NCBI GenBank assembly: GCA_030737875.1
Contig: JASFAX010000020.1
Coordinates: forward strand, 32,378,688-32,442,687
Source of the DNA: Allium sativum
Lineage: Eukaryota > Streptophyta > Magnoliopsida > Asparagales > Amaryllidaceae
Length of the DNA: 64,000 nt
Reading direction: 5' to 3'
This document shows, in pieces, positions 36,115-47,427 of the stretch. Position 1 is the stretch's first letter. Every line of letters starts with the position of its first letter. A program made the position numbers and the translations under genes. The notes below the pieces were generated by a model. The model saw only the letters and a program-made list of their open reading frames with translations. It had not been told where the DNA came from and ran no database searches.

Positions 36115-38160
36115 CTTGGTAAGCAAATAGTTATATGCTTATACGATTACAAATATCAAAGGAGATATCACTAAAATAACTTTATCAACCACCAGATGGT
36201 CATTCTACAGGAAACAAACCTTATAATCAAGCCAATACAGAGCAGCACATTGGCGAGCAAATCACACATATTACTAATCCAAACATAGAAACATGCTAAA
36301 CTTATGTGATGAATTTTATGTAGTAATCTAGTCAAGTGTACCAGCATGCTTCTATTTGTAGAGTTTATCACTAAGGTACATGTTTAACTCCGACCTATTT
36401 CTCTTACATAAAAGAATATATTGTAGGCATGGATCAATACATAATTTACTAACAAGTTTGTCGAGCTAATCTTTTCGATCCTAGTCTATATTACACCTGA
36501 TTGTAATGCATTACTATCACTGATACGCCTGATCTACAAATTTCAAAGGTGCAAAGACATATCTACAAATACTGCTATGATAATGTATTTATAGCCGCAT
36601 GATTGTTATAATAGATTGGCACGTATATTAACATCAGATCTATATAGTGTCATAAAGATGTATACACATCTAAAGTTAGAGAGATGATTAAGTCAGACAT
36701 AAAGCACTTTAACTTAATGAAGTGAAGTGCCACCCCTTGACCCAAAAAAAAATCGATGAAAAATTACTGTGTTTTGGCATCAAAAAAATGGGGTAATTAA
36801 CTCATAAAATTGTTTTGGCATCAAATGCGTGTAATGCCAACAGTCGAAAAAGCTCAGATTTGAGATTTTAGATCGTCTAGACAAAAGGTCAGGTTGGGTT
36901 ATGAATGCCTCGATGCATCCAAAATTAAATATGGCCACTTCAGGAACACTAACTCCACCAAAAAATGCAGTAGATGGGATTGCAAATAAAAATCAAACAC
37001 GTGAGGTATTCTGAACCCATCAAGCAGTAGATAAAATGAACAGTGCACTAAAATATGTTCAAACCATGGTAAAGAAGCAAAGTCAGAACTCAAAATGGAT
37101 CTGAATTAATCCAGACAACTTAATCGACCCTCGTCAAAACACTTCCTACTGCCATCAATCCATTTTTGCATCAATCTATGCACTACCCATATCCACGTTA
37201 GACATCACAACACCATCAATCTCCATCCTGTTCACATCAACAGATTACTTTTTCAAGTTTTGATCGATTCATAATCAATTATTTTATGATGCCCCTTATT
37301 TAGAAACCAAATATGATTAGACCAAGAATGATAATTGCTGTAGGTCATAACTGTAAGAATTGCTTACTGTGGAATTCATAATTTGAAATAGATTGTCTGT
37401 TGCAGATAATTCATAAGTGTAATAGGCATACGCCATATAATCGAGTACACTTTGAGTTTTGTAACAGAAAGAAATTAAATTAAGCTGCAAAATTCAGCTG
37501 ACATTATTAATTTTTAACAATTACGGTACTTTGCATTTCATCATAATAATAAAGCTATCGCTTATTTCTATTGGAAAAATGGTAGAAACGTTAAACATAA
37601 AAACTTTAGCGTAACGCCATACGAAACCGCACTAACCCATCATTCTTATAGAACGCAAAATTAGAAATCAGAAAATACACAGAATAATTCATCTGCAATT
37701 GCATTTTTAAAATTTCAAAACCCATAAATTGAATCTTCTTGATAAAACTCTAGACAGAAATATCATATATATGTATGTACCTTATTTGACTAAAAATTAT
37801 GATAGATGTTTAAGTATATTTTTCAGATGAAATTAAGTACTTTGAAACGACCGACATGGTCTTCTAATGACGATTATGGGTAGGATGCATCGATGCATTT
37901 TTCAAATGAATTGCTTTTTTGGTGTTAATGTCAATGTCTAATGATAGTGAGGAACATTTTCCACAAGTTCATCGATGCATTGTTTCATGATGATGGCTAC
38001 TGCAATCTTCTAAAATAAAACGAGTTCTATGTTATGACTACTCATCTTTAATATTGTTGACTGTTATAATATAGGCATCACATTACACATTTCAAAGGAA
38101 AGGAGTTGTTAGTGTAATTGGGTGACCTTAATTGACGAACATTTTATTGGTGCAGTGATA
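35824..38160. other. CACTA intron, left part
   Basis: Non-coding AT-rich sequence between exon 2 and the copia insertion, including a 32-base T run at 36080-36111. No gene is recognised on either strand. Confidence 0.5.
36080..36111. repeat. Homopolymer T32
   Basis: Thirty-two consecutive T. No adjacent LINE or SINE body was recognised. Confidence 0.95.
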
Positions 38161-38165
38161 CACTT
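38161..38165. repeat. Target site duplication, left (CACTT)
   Basis: Identical to 43294-43298; flanks the copia element. Confidence 0.85.
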
Positions 38166-38340
38166 TAATAAAACCAACGATCTGTTAATACCGCATATAT
38201 TGTATAAAGTATATTGGGCTGGGCTGAAGCCCATCATCTATTTGTTTTATCAAACGTTGGCAACGTTATATATAGGCCAACGCACTGTACATTTTCGGTT
38301 TGTATCAATACAATATCATTCTCAAATCTGATTTTCAATA
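38166..38340 (+). repeat. Copia 5' LTR
   Basis: Starts TAATAAAACCAACG and ends GATTTTCAATA. TATA-like GTTATATATAGG near 38265-38276 places the transcript start in the last 60 bp. The boundary is fixed by comparison with the 3' LTR and by the CACTT duplication. Confidence 0.9.
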
Positions 38341-38353
38341 TGGTATCAGAGCC
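38341..38353 (+). other. Copia primer binding site (tRNA-iMet)
   Basis: TGGTATCAGAGCC, contiguous with the LTR end; a perfect match to the usual plant initiator-Met primer site. Confidence 0.9.
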
Positions 38354-38755
38354 ACAAAGCCTTGCGACATAACAAAAGGATCATATTCAGAAATTTGCAA
38401 GTCAAATCTAATAAAATTGAAAGAAAATCATCAAAACAGAAAGAAAGTGAGTCTCCTCAGTCATAATTCATCATTGGAGATCAGAACTGCCTCGCCAGGA
38501 GGTAGAATCAGAGTAATTTCATCATCTTCCACGTTCTTGGCTGCAGTTTCAGCCATCAGACTTTGCAGTCCTCCTCTGGCACGAGACTGGTTGCAGAGAT
38601 CATCATTTCTGACGATCTTGCCATCCAAGTTGCTCGTTTTTTCTGAAACTATTGCCCTCATTTACCCTTGCACTGGTTGCAAAATCACTTAACAGTGATT
38701 CTACCGTCCAAGTATCATCATCTATTATCCAAGAAAGCTTTTCTTGAACCCCCAC

Positions 38756-41700
38756 ATGGCTGGATCATCAGGTCAGGCACTCAGTTCAGCCAATTCAGGC
38801 ACCACTCCACCAACAATTCCTCCATCACCAAGCTTCCAGTTGATAAAGCCCAAAACTCACATAATTACCATCCCTTTAGACGAGGATAATTACATGCTTT
38901 GGAAGTTTCAAGTGGAAGCGGCATTGAAGGGATATGGACTTCTTGATTTCATCAAGGGAACAGTGCAAATTCCACCTGTTATGATTCATGACAAAGATGG
39001 TAATCTTATTAGTAACCAAGAATACTTAAACTTTCAAAAGCAAGACAATCTACTTGTATCATGGCTAATTTCATCAATAAGTGCCAGCATATTACCACGT
39101 ATAATTGGATGCAATACATCATATGCTATCTGGACTACAGTAGAGCAAACTTTCAGTGCTCAATCTGCAGCCAGATCTATGCTATACAGAAGACAGTTAC
39201 AATGTATAAGAAAAGACGAGATGTCCATGAATGAATACTTGACTAAAGTAAAGACTCTGTGTGACAAACTAAACTCAACTGGACACATGATCAGTGAGAG
39301 TGAACAAGTTCTTTACATTACTGGGGGATTGAATGAGGAGTATGAGTCTATAGTTACGTTCATTGCTTCTCAAAAGACTGTACCTGATCTGCAATACGTA
39401 TATTCATCACTTCTTGCACATGAAGGAAGAGTTGAACAGAAGAAATTATCTCAATCAGAATTCTCTGTCAACTATGCCTCCACGGCCAGAAATAAAGGTC
39501 AGCAAAAGGGAATTGCTGGTCAAAACAACAAGCAAGAAAATCAGTTTTACAGAGGAGGCACCAATCAAAGAGGAAGAGGAAGAGGAGGCAGATTCAATAA
39601 TAACAGTAGACCAAAATGCCAAATATGTGAGAAATTTGGGCATACAGCAAACAAATGCTATTTCAGATTTAACACAGAGTATAATGTCAATCAACAAAAT
39701 CAGAGAGGACCTAATGTCAATGTGACTCAAATGGGACAGCAAAGAACAAATGCTGAAGGTTCAAGAATGCAGACACAAGGAACAAATAATGATGATTCTG
39801 GGAAATCAGATGAGATAAACCTTGATGATTGGTATCCAGACTCAGGAGCAACTAATCATGTTACAAATAGTCTACAGAACCTGAATTTGGGGAATAAAAG
39901 CTATTCAGGTATGTGTTCAGTTTCTTTAGGAAATGGTGAAACTATTAGTATATCACACATTGGCTGTGGATCCATAAGTGGAAAGAGGGAACTCTATTTA
40001 AATAATTTACTTAGGGTCCCCAAGATTAAGAAAAACTTGATTAGTGTGTCACAATTTGCTAATGACAACCAGGTGTACTTTGAGTTTCACCCAAATTACT
40101 GCCTTGTTAGGGATTTACTGAGTAAAAACATATTACTACAGGGTAGTTTGGATAAAGGGCTGTACAAGTTCAAGAATATGAAGTGCAGACATGCCAGCGA
40201 CAATGGAAATCATTGCTATAATGTTGAATCTATTACTGATAATCATGTTAGATCTGTTGATAATCATGTTGAAACTGTTACTGATGACAAGAATATGTAC
40301 AAAACTTTTAATGAATGGCATTGCAAATTAGGACATCCCAATATTAAAATTATGAAGCATATTCTGAATGAAAATAAAATCAAATGCAATGATATACCTG
40401 ATCATTATATGTGTAAACACTGCCAAATTGGCAAGAGTCATAGACTCCCATTCACTGAATCAGATACAAAGTACAGCATGCCACTTGAACTTGTTGCTGC
40501 AGACCTATGGGGTCCCTCTCCAGTAACAACAAATCATGGATACAGGTATTATCTTTCATTTGTTGATGCATTCACTAGATATACTTGGATTTATCTACTT
40601 AAAAATAAATCAGATGCATGTAATGTGACAAAACAGTTTGTGACCTTAGTTGAAAATCAAACAAACTGCAATGTCAAAATCATGCAAACTGATGGAGGTG
40701 GTGAATTCAAGTCTTTAAAGAAATTCTTTGATAGTAAAGGCATACTGCATAGAATAACCTGCCCACACACTTCAGAACAGAATGGGCTAGTTGAGAGAAA
40801 ACATAGGCACATAGTTGAGACTGGGCTTACATTGATATCACAATCCTCAATGCCTTTAAAATTTTGGCCAGAGGCCTTTGTGACAGCAGTGTATTTAATA
40901 AATAGGATGCCCACTAAAGTTTTAGAATATAAATGTCCATATGAAATGATGCACAATGTGAAACCAGATTATTCTGAATTGAAAACTTTTGGTTGCCTAT
41001 GTTTTCCCTATCTTAGACCCTATAACAAGCATAAAATAAGCTTAAGATCAAGCCCATGCACCTTTCTTGGTTACACAGAGAACCAAAAAGGGTACAAGTG
41101 CTTGGACAACAGTGGGAGGTTATACATTTCTAGACATGTTGTGTTTGATGAACATGTGTTTCCTTTTGCAGAAAAGGGTATTAGAACTACCAAGAAAATT
41201 ATTAGCACTGAGAGGTGTACACTAGCACCACCAGAATTGATACAAGACATGGTGAATAGCTATGAACAGCAGATGCATAATGAAGAAAAGGATAGGGAGA
41301 GTGTGCCCAGTACAAGATCCAGTTATAGCCCTGGTAATTCTATCATTGGTGAAGATGACAATGACCATAATATTGGTGAAAATGAAGCTACTGACACAGA
41401 TTCAGGAGGTGGTAACAGCAACACCACAATAAACACTAGCAGTGATGATGAACCACATGATCAGAATAGACATCATATGATGACAAGAGCTAAGCATGGT
41501 ATATTCAAGCCTAAAGTATACACTACAGCCATAGAAGACAGAGAACCAATGAACTATCATGAGGCTGTGAAATGTGATAAATGGAAATGTGCCATGGATG
41601 AAGAATTTGCTGCTCTAATAAAAAATGAGACATGGAGTTTAGTAACTGCACCAAAGCATAAAAATATCATTGGGTGTAAGTGGACCTACAGACTAAAAAG

Positions 41701-43105
41701 GGCAGCTGATGGTAGCATACAGAAATACAAGGCAAGACTAGTGGCCAAGGGATATACACAAGAATATGGGTTTGATTTTAAAGAGACTTTCTCCCCAGTG
41801 GTCAAACATACTACCATAAGAATAATTATCTGCATTGCATTGTATAATAAGTGGTGCATTAGACAACTGGATGTTTGCAACGCCTTTCTAAATGGAGAAC
41901 TAAAGGAGGATGTATATATGGAGCAACCAGAGGGGTACAAGACAAATCATAGCATGAATTATGTATGTAAACTGAACAAGGCAATTTATGGACTGAGACA
42001 AGCATCTAGAGTATGGTATGATAAACTTAAAGACACATTCATGAGTCTGGGTTTCAATACAGCTAGATCAGACAATTCTCTGCATATTAAAAGAAAAGGA
42101 AAGGATGTCACATTCATACTTGTGTATGTTGACGACATTTTAATCACTGGAAGCAACCAAGCAGAAGTTGACAAGATAGTTCGATACTTAGATCAAACAT
42201 TTTCTATCAAAGACTTGGGAAGTTTGAATTACTTCCTAGGAATTCAGGTTAGTCAAAACTCCAAGGATGAAATTATGCTGTCACAAAGCAAATATATCAC
42301 AGAATTACTTGTTCTAGCCAAAATGGATAAAGCTAAGCCAATGCCAACGCCCATGACAAGCAATCTAAAGCTATCTAAGCATGAAGGTGAAGCCATTCAG
42401 AATGTAAAAGAATACAGGAGTATAGTGGGTGCTTTGCAATACTTAACTGTTACAAGACCAGACATCAGTTATAGCGTGAATAAAGTGTGTCAATTTATGC
42501 AATCACCACTCGATAAACACTGGACAGCAGTGAAAAGGATCCTACGCTATCTAAGTGGAACAATTAATTATGGGATCAAGTTAAAGACCAGCAAAAACTT
42601 ACGTATACAAGCTTACAGTGATTCATACTGGGCATCAGACCCAGATGATCGACGATCGACTTCAGGATATTGCGTGTTCATGGGATGCAACCCAATCTCT
42701 TGGTGCTCGAAGAAGCAATCAACAATTTCACGATCAAGCACCGAAGCAGAGTATCGATCACTGGCAAGCACCACAGCTGAAGTGATGTGGGTGAATTCGC
42801 TCCTCAAAGAACTAGGGTTTCTTCCTGATAAGAGACCAGTAGTGTGGTGTGATAATTTGAGCACAGTATCTCTTTCAGCTAACCCGATTCAACATTCTCG
42901 TACAAAACATATTGAAATCGATTTGTATTTTGTACGAGAACAAACCACCTCTGGAAAATTGGACGTAAATCATGTTCCTGCTCAATATCAAAGAGCAGAT
43001 GCACTCACGAAGCCCCTATCGTCGCGAAACTTCGTGAGATTTAGAGAGGAAATGAATGTAGAAGAAGATGGCGGCGGAAGAACGAGAAGGGAAAACCCTA
43101 GATAA
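38756..43105 (+). CDS. Intact Ty1/copia Gag-Pol polyprotein, 1449 aa
   Basis: The start is taken as ATG 38756 (MAGSSGQ, good context CACATGG); the frame opens slightly earlier but only at non-ATG codons. Domains in order: copia-type gag with DEDNYMLWKFQVEAALKGYG near residue 45; CCHC zinc knuckle CQICEKFGHTANKC (288-301); protease active site DSGATNH (Asp 362); integrase zinc-binding H522...C553-C556, and catalytic D583, D646, E680; reverse transcriptase with KARLVAKGYTQEYG and YVDD at 1124-1127; RNase H with D1289, E1330 and D1366, and the family-typical DDRRSTSGYC, ALTKPL motifs. All catalytic residues are present and there is no stop or frameshift. The protein packages, copies and integrates the element RNA. 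The leader from PBS to ATG is about 400 bases. Confidence 0.95.
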   Translation: MAGSSGQALSSANSGTTPPTIPPSPSFQLIKPKTHIITIPLDEDNYMLWKFQVEAALKGYGLLDFIKGTVQIPPVMIHDKDGNLISNQEYLNFQKQDNLLVSWLISSISASILPRIIGCNTSYAIWTTVEQTFSAQSAARSMLYRRQLQCIRKDEMSMNEYLTKVKTLCDKLNSTGHMISESEQVLYITGGLNEEYESIVTFIASQKTVPDLQYVYSSLLAHEGRVEQKKLSQSEFSVNYASTARNKGQQKGIAGQNNKQENQFYRGGTNQRGRGRGGRFNNNSRPKCQICEKFGHTANKCYFRFNTEYNVNQQNQRGPNVNVTQMGQQRTNAEGSRMQTQGTNNDDSGKSDEINLDDWYPDSGATNHVTNSLQNLNLGNKSYSGMCSVSLGNGETISISHIGCGSISGKRELYLNNLLRVPKIKKNLISVSQFANDNQVYFEFHPNYCLVRDLLSKNILLQGSLDKGLYKFKNMKCRHASDNGNHCYNVESITDNHVRSVDNHVETVTDDKNMYKTFNEWHCKLGHPNIKIMKHILNENKIKCNDIPDHYMCKHCQIGKSHRLPFTESDTKYSMPLELVAADLWGPSPVTTNHGYRYYLSFVDAFTRYTWIYLLKNKSDACNVTKQFVTLVENQTNCNVKIMQTDGGGEFKSLKKFFDSKGILHRITCPHTSEQNGLVERKHRHIVETGLTLISQSSMPLKFWPEAFVTAVYLINRMPTKVLEYKCPYEMMHNVKPDYSELKTFGCLCFPYLRPYNKHKISLRSSPCTFLGYTENQKGYKCLDNSGRLYISRHVVFDEHVFPFAEKGIRTTKKIISTERCTLAPPELIQDMVNSYEQQMHNEEKDRESVPSTRSSYSPGNSIIGEDDNDHNIGENEATDTDSGGGNSNTTINTSSDDEPHDQNRHHMMTRAKHGIFKPKVYTTAIEDREPMNYHEAVKCDKWKCAMDEEFAALIKNETWSLVTAPKHKNIIGCKWTYRLKRAADGSIQKYKARLVAKGYTQEYGFDFKETFSPVVKHTTIRIIICIALYNKWCIRQLDVCNAFLNGELKEDVYMEQPEGYKTNHSMNYVCKLNKAIYGLRQASRVWYDKLKDTFMSLGFNTARSDNSLHIKRKGKDVTFILVYVDDILITGSNQAEVDKIVRYLDQTFSIKDLGSLNYFLGIQVSQNSKDEIMLSQSKYITELLVLAKMDKAKPMPTPMTSNLKLSKHEGEAIQNVKEYRSIVGALQYLTVTRPDISYSVNKVCQFMQSPLDKHWTAVKRILRYLSGTINYGIKLKTSKNLRIQAYSDSYWASDPDDRRSTSGYCVFMGCNPISWCSKKQSTISRSSTEAEYRSLASTTAEVMWVNSLLKELGFLPDKRPVVWCDNLSTVSLSANPIQHSRTKHIEIDLYFVREQTTSGKLDVNHVPAQYQRADALTKPLSSRNFVRFREEMNVEEDGGGRTRRENPR

Positions 43106-43118
43106 ATTTGAGGGTGGG

Positions 43119-43293
43119 TAATAAAACCAACGATCTGTTAATACCGCATATATTGTATAAAGTATATTGGGCTGGGCTGAAGCCCATCATCTATTTGTTT
43201 TATCAAATGTTGGCAACGTTATATATAGGCCAACGCAATGTACATTTTCGGTTTGTATCAATACAATATCATTCTCAAATCTGATTTTCAATA
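43119..43293 (+). repeat. Copia 3' LTR
   Basis: 175 bp, 173 identical to the 5' LTR. Preceded by GAGGGTGGG, the polypurine tract. Confidence 0.9.
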
Positions 43294-43298
43294 CACTT

Positions 43299-43597
43299 TT
43301 TACAAGAAACAAGTTTTTGGTGTGAATAATGGTGTCTAGCAGTAGTGGGTTAAGACATGCAGCATTCCAGTTGCAACATGCATTATTTTAAAGAGAAAGT
43401 TTACATAATAGTTGAGTCATTCGTATATGATCTACCGATATTACGATGAGACTTTAGGTTTGATCTGCATGATCTAACAATAATGGGATGAGAATATGGG
43501 TTTGATTGGGTGCATATGATTAAATATGAGTAAGAATTAATTAGTGAGAAATTGCTCTATCTTGCATCTAAATATGTATGAACTTGCATATGGTTAT
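43299..43597. other. CACTA intron between copia and gypsy insertions
   Basis: About 300 bp of AT-rich sequence with no gene; it separates two independent insertions. Confidence 0.5.
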
Positions 43598-43853
43598 TGT
43601 AACACCTCGTATTTTCTAAGAATATTAAATTAACTTAATTTTATAATTAGGAATTAAGGGAAACGGGTTACGCCATTGTGTTTATCTCGGACTTCTGCTT
43701 GAGATAGAGTCTGATTTGCGTAAATCGGGCACAGTATGAAGAAGTTATAAGCCTTAGAAGTTTGTATACGCCCAAGGAAGTATATATATATACATATAAA
43801 ATAATTCCAAAAGTCAAAACAGAGTTCAAATCTCGAATTTAGGTCAAAGCAGG

Positions 43854-43990
43854 CTGAGCGGTAAATTTCCCACTTAGAGGTGTCGACCCTTCCACCCCCA
43901 GGGGGAGTTGAAATAGGTGTCGACACCCCTATAGGGGAGTCGACCCCTATTGGCCCAGATCTGGCCGATGACGTGTTTCGCCACGTGTCG
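43854..43990 (+). promoter_or_regulatory. U3 palindrome cluster and ACGT-core motifs, 5' LTR
   Basis: GTCGAC at 43882, 43919 and 43939. GGTGTCGACACC and CCCCTATAGGGG are perfect 12-bp palindromes back to back (43917-43936). The E2F-like palindrome of the 3' LTR is present but mutated (GCGGTAAA / TTTCCCAC). CCACGTGTC is a G-box-type motif. Positioned 100-230 bp upstream of the TATA box. Confidence 0.55.
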
Positions 43991-44080
43991 CTTTCTGATT
44001 CGCTGTGTGACATGTTATTCTGCCCTGACAATTCTGACGACTTTTAGGCTGATTTGAAGGCTCTAAATCTCCCTATACAC

Positions 44081-44090
44081 CTATAAAAAG
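44081..44090 (+). promoter_or_regulatory. TATA box, 5' LTR
   Basis: CTATAAAAAG followed by ACCCTTAAACC; conserved at 50365-50375 (CATATAAAAAG) in the 3' LTR. Confidence 0.7.
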
Positions 44091-45530
44091 ACCCTTAAAC
44101 CTATTGTTTTCTCCACACGAATTCATAGGCGTTTATATGCCGCTAAAACCTGAAGTGACCTAGCCTCCGCCTTAATCAGTCAAATTAGATTCTTCAAGTT
44201 AACAATCAAAGTCTACATTAAAGGAATAGGTAATCAAATTCAGAAATCAGATCCTAGAATTCAAGACCGTTCTATAATTTGTGAGTTCATGTTACTTTCA
44301 GAAATAAAATTTAATTGTGATTCTGACATTGTAATAAATATGAATCTGAGATGATGCCTATTTCTATCTATCTTTCTATATACATTGGATTTATCTCATT
44401 GATATTATTATGTCCATTCTTTACCTCTTCTTTGCTTTTTTCCCTTTTTGTTTTTATAGCCAGGATACTATGAGCCTGAGACAAATCTCATAAGAGATGA
44501 CTTACATTGGAAAAAATTGGGCATAATATATGATTCAGACATGGCCAGTGCTAAAACTGGGAGAAGTATTAAATTATGTATAATTGGGCATAACTGATTT
44601 GTAACTGATCTGAGGACATAACACATGTTGTATTTAAAACATAAAGTGTATCGAACATATGACTTGAGATTTGAGGCATAAAGTATATTGGACATATGAC
44701 TTGGCATTTGGGGCGTAAATTGAAATGTAAACATCTAAGGCATAGTACATATTGTGATTTAAGACCTAAAATTGGGGCATATTATATATGATAGTTTATG
44801 ACTTTGAAGAAGGAGATTATTGTGTATAGTTATATATGGCATAGGCATGAAAACCAATCATAAGATTGGGATAACTGTTAAATGTGAAAATGCTTAATTG
44901 GGATTTTGGGTAGTTGGCATGCACTGCAATTGAAGACTATAATTTGGCATACTCTATACTATGAATCATGAATTGGGGTTTTTGGAGAATATTCTATACG
45001 GTGCAATATGAGTAAACCTTAGGGCATGTGTTATATTATGAACTATGACCATGATTTTGGGCATGTAAGTTATAGGCTTAATTTATGATTAGGCGAGATA
45101 TGTTAATGGAACTCTAAGTAATGTTTAATTTGTTAAACTGACTAATATGCTGAAATTTGCTAAAAGTGAATATTGTAATTGGAAAGCCTACGATGTAGAT
45201 GAATAAATTGACATAACTAGCCTGAAGCTGGAATAATCTGTAAATGAACCAATTGGCTAAGATAAATATGCCTAACCCGAGGTTAGATTGAGTTACAGTG
45301 TAAAACAGCCCAGAACCGCCTGGCACATCCAGTAACTGTAACAACACAAATCCCATATGAGAGGTTAGCGCATTTAGCCCAAAAAACCGAGGTTAGAATG
45401 ACTTTATTGTAGAAGTCTGCCCGGAACCGCCCAGCAAATCCAGCAACCGCAAACAACAGTTCTAATGTGAGAGGTTAAGGCATTAATGAATGAATTAATG
45501 CTAATAAGAAAGACATGATAATAACCGAAT

Positions 45531-46110
45531 GGTAGGGTTAAGTTAATTTAGGCAACACTTAACCAATACAGCATGTTAATTAAACAGGTGAGTAGTGTTA
45601 AGTTAGTAAGAAACACTTAACTAATATACAGTGATGAATGGGAAGGGTTAATTTAAAACAAGAGAGCAACACTTAACCAATATAACATGATGCATGGAAG
45701 GGTTAAGTTAAAACAAGAGATCAACAGTTAACTAATATAACATGATGAATGGGAAGGATTAAGTTAACAGAAGAAGGAAACACTTAACCAATGTAACACG
45801 ACAGTGGGTGGGTTAAGTTAACTTGAATTGATTGATGACACTTAACCAATACAGCATGATAAACGCGTGCAGTTAAGTTAATAAGATACACTTAAGCAAA
45901 GTAACTTGATGAACGAATGGGGTTAAGTTAATGGTGAAATACTTATGATGAATGAATGAGGTTAATAGGAAACACTTAACCAATCCAACATGGCGAATGA
46001 GAAGAGTTAATAAGAAACACTTAACCAACATGACAAGATGAGTGGGTGGGTTAAGTTAACATGAATGGACAACACTTAACCAATTTGACATAATGTGTGG
46101 GAGGTTTAAG
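45531..46110 (+). repeat. 50-60 bp minisatellite (GGTTAAGTTAA...ACACTTAACC), 5' LTR
   Basis: About ten or eleven variable units, each with GGTTAAGTTAA near one end and CACTTAACCAAT near the other, so each unit can form a small stem. The same array is at 51811-52400. The sister solo LTR has only about two units (29670-29760, inverted). Confidence 0.85.
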
Positions 46111-47415
46111 TACATATCGGGTTGGTGGGTAGTTTTAGTAAATATAGACCCACAAACTTAATCATTAAGTAAACATGTTTGAATCAGTGGGAATCTTAAG
46201 TACATAATGGTTTGGTGGGTAATATTCGTAAATATAGGCCCACAAACTTAACCAGTAAGAAACCCTAGGAATGGGGACCCACTTTAGCAGTAACCCACAT
46301 AGATGTAACAGGGTAACCTGAAACTAGCCAGGGTGGGGCACGATTACTGGGCTGATTATAAGTAGTCAAAATAGCGGCAAGGGGTACATTGGTGTAGGTT
46401 CCGACGGATTACGGTCGTGCACATACTCCAGAGTGGAAAAAGCAGGTACTGGTTACCAGTAGTTATACACTGTGCACCTTGAATCGTGTTGGATTGCTAT
46501 CAAAGGGACTGATACACCTTATGATGGGACCAGCATAGGGTATCTACACTCAAGAGATGGCCGATTGACACAGACACATGGAACATTAATACAAGTAGGG
46601 AGCCGATCGATAGGGTAGTAAGGGTACATCTAACATCCTCATGGCAATTAGGCTGATTGAGGTAAGATCCTCATACTAGATGTTCACCTGAAAGCTACCA
46701 CAATTGCGGGGATTGGGATCACGTTATCATATTATCATTTTACATAGATTACCTGTTGGGGCACTAGTTATGGGGTGCAGATATTTAGAAATCAGAATAG
46801 CAAGGTAGTAGCAAAGCAGAGAAAGAGTAGAAGTGCATTCAGTTTACATTGCCTTATCATATCTTATGCTAATCTTAGGTTGTCTTGTTATCCATGTTAT
46901 CACGGGATTGCCTTAAATTCAGTTTATTCATGTCATTTTGATTTTGCCTATTTACATGTTGAAAGTCACTGGACTGACCAGAATTATGTTTGATCTAGTT
47001 TGTTTCGCCTCTTTTCTTCCGTTTCCCCCCTCCTCAGGTTCACAGGGAGGAAATATTACTTCTTAGCTCAGTTTGCTTCCCAAGCTCGACGATAATCGAT
47101 TTATTTCTTTAGACTCTCTCTTCCACTACTATGGCTAGTTCATGATTTATTAGGGAATATCATTTTTATTTCTATGCTTCTTTTATACTTGGAAGTTTTT
47201 GATTTAAGATAGAAGTTTTATGTATTACTTTTAATTATGATCGATAAAATTGTTGTAAAAGCTTGACTGAACCACATTGTTTATAAAATTACATTATTTT
47301 CCGCTGCTTTATCTTGTCTGTCTTGTAATTTATCTGCATCTTTTACCTAAAACGCTCCACTAAAGTTAAGGAATTCCCTTTGTGTGTGACTGTAACGGAG
47401 GTGGGGCGTTTCACC

Positions 47416-47427
47416 TGGTATCAGAGC
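47416..47427 (+). other. Primer binding site (tRNA-iMet)
   Basis: TGGTATCAGAGC two bases after the LTR end; perfect match to the initiator-Met primer site. Confidence 0.9.

Larger units (their letters stand above)
38166..43293 (+). mobile_element. Complete Ty1/copia retrotransposon, 5128 bp
   Basis: 5' LTR (38166-38340), tRNA-iMet PBS (38341), a single intact polyprotein frame, a purine-rich tract (about 43109-43118) and 3' LTR (43119-43293), with a perfect 5-bp duplication CACTT on both sides. The LTRs are both 175 bp and differ at two positions (CAAACG/CAAATG and GCACTG/GCAATG). LTR termini are TA...TA instead of TG...CA. The small size, short LTRs and gag type suggest the Ale/Retrofit lineage, a tentative call. 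It sits in the large intron of the CACTA gene, on the opposite strand. Confidence 0.95.
43598..47413 (+). repeat. 5' LTR of the 3.8-kb LTR gypsy element
   Basis: Contains a palindrome cluster (43854-43955), bZIP-type TGACGTG and CCACGTGTC motifs (about 43969-43990), a TATA box at 44081-44090, and a minisatellite (45531-46110). The long R-U5 downstream of TATA is non-coding. Confidence 0.9.

Noticed and set aside
38461..38661. Minus-strand 66-residue frame in the copia leader
   Set aside because: No conserved content; short frames are expected in a 400-base leader.
45531..46110. CRISPR-like array
   Set aside because: Units are variable direct repeats inside a plant LTR, without unique spacers or cas genes.
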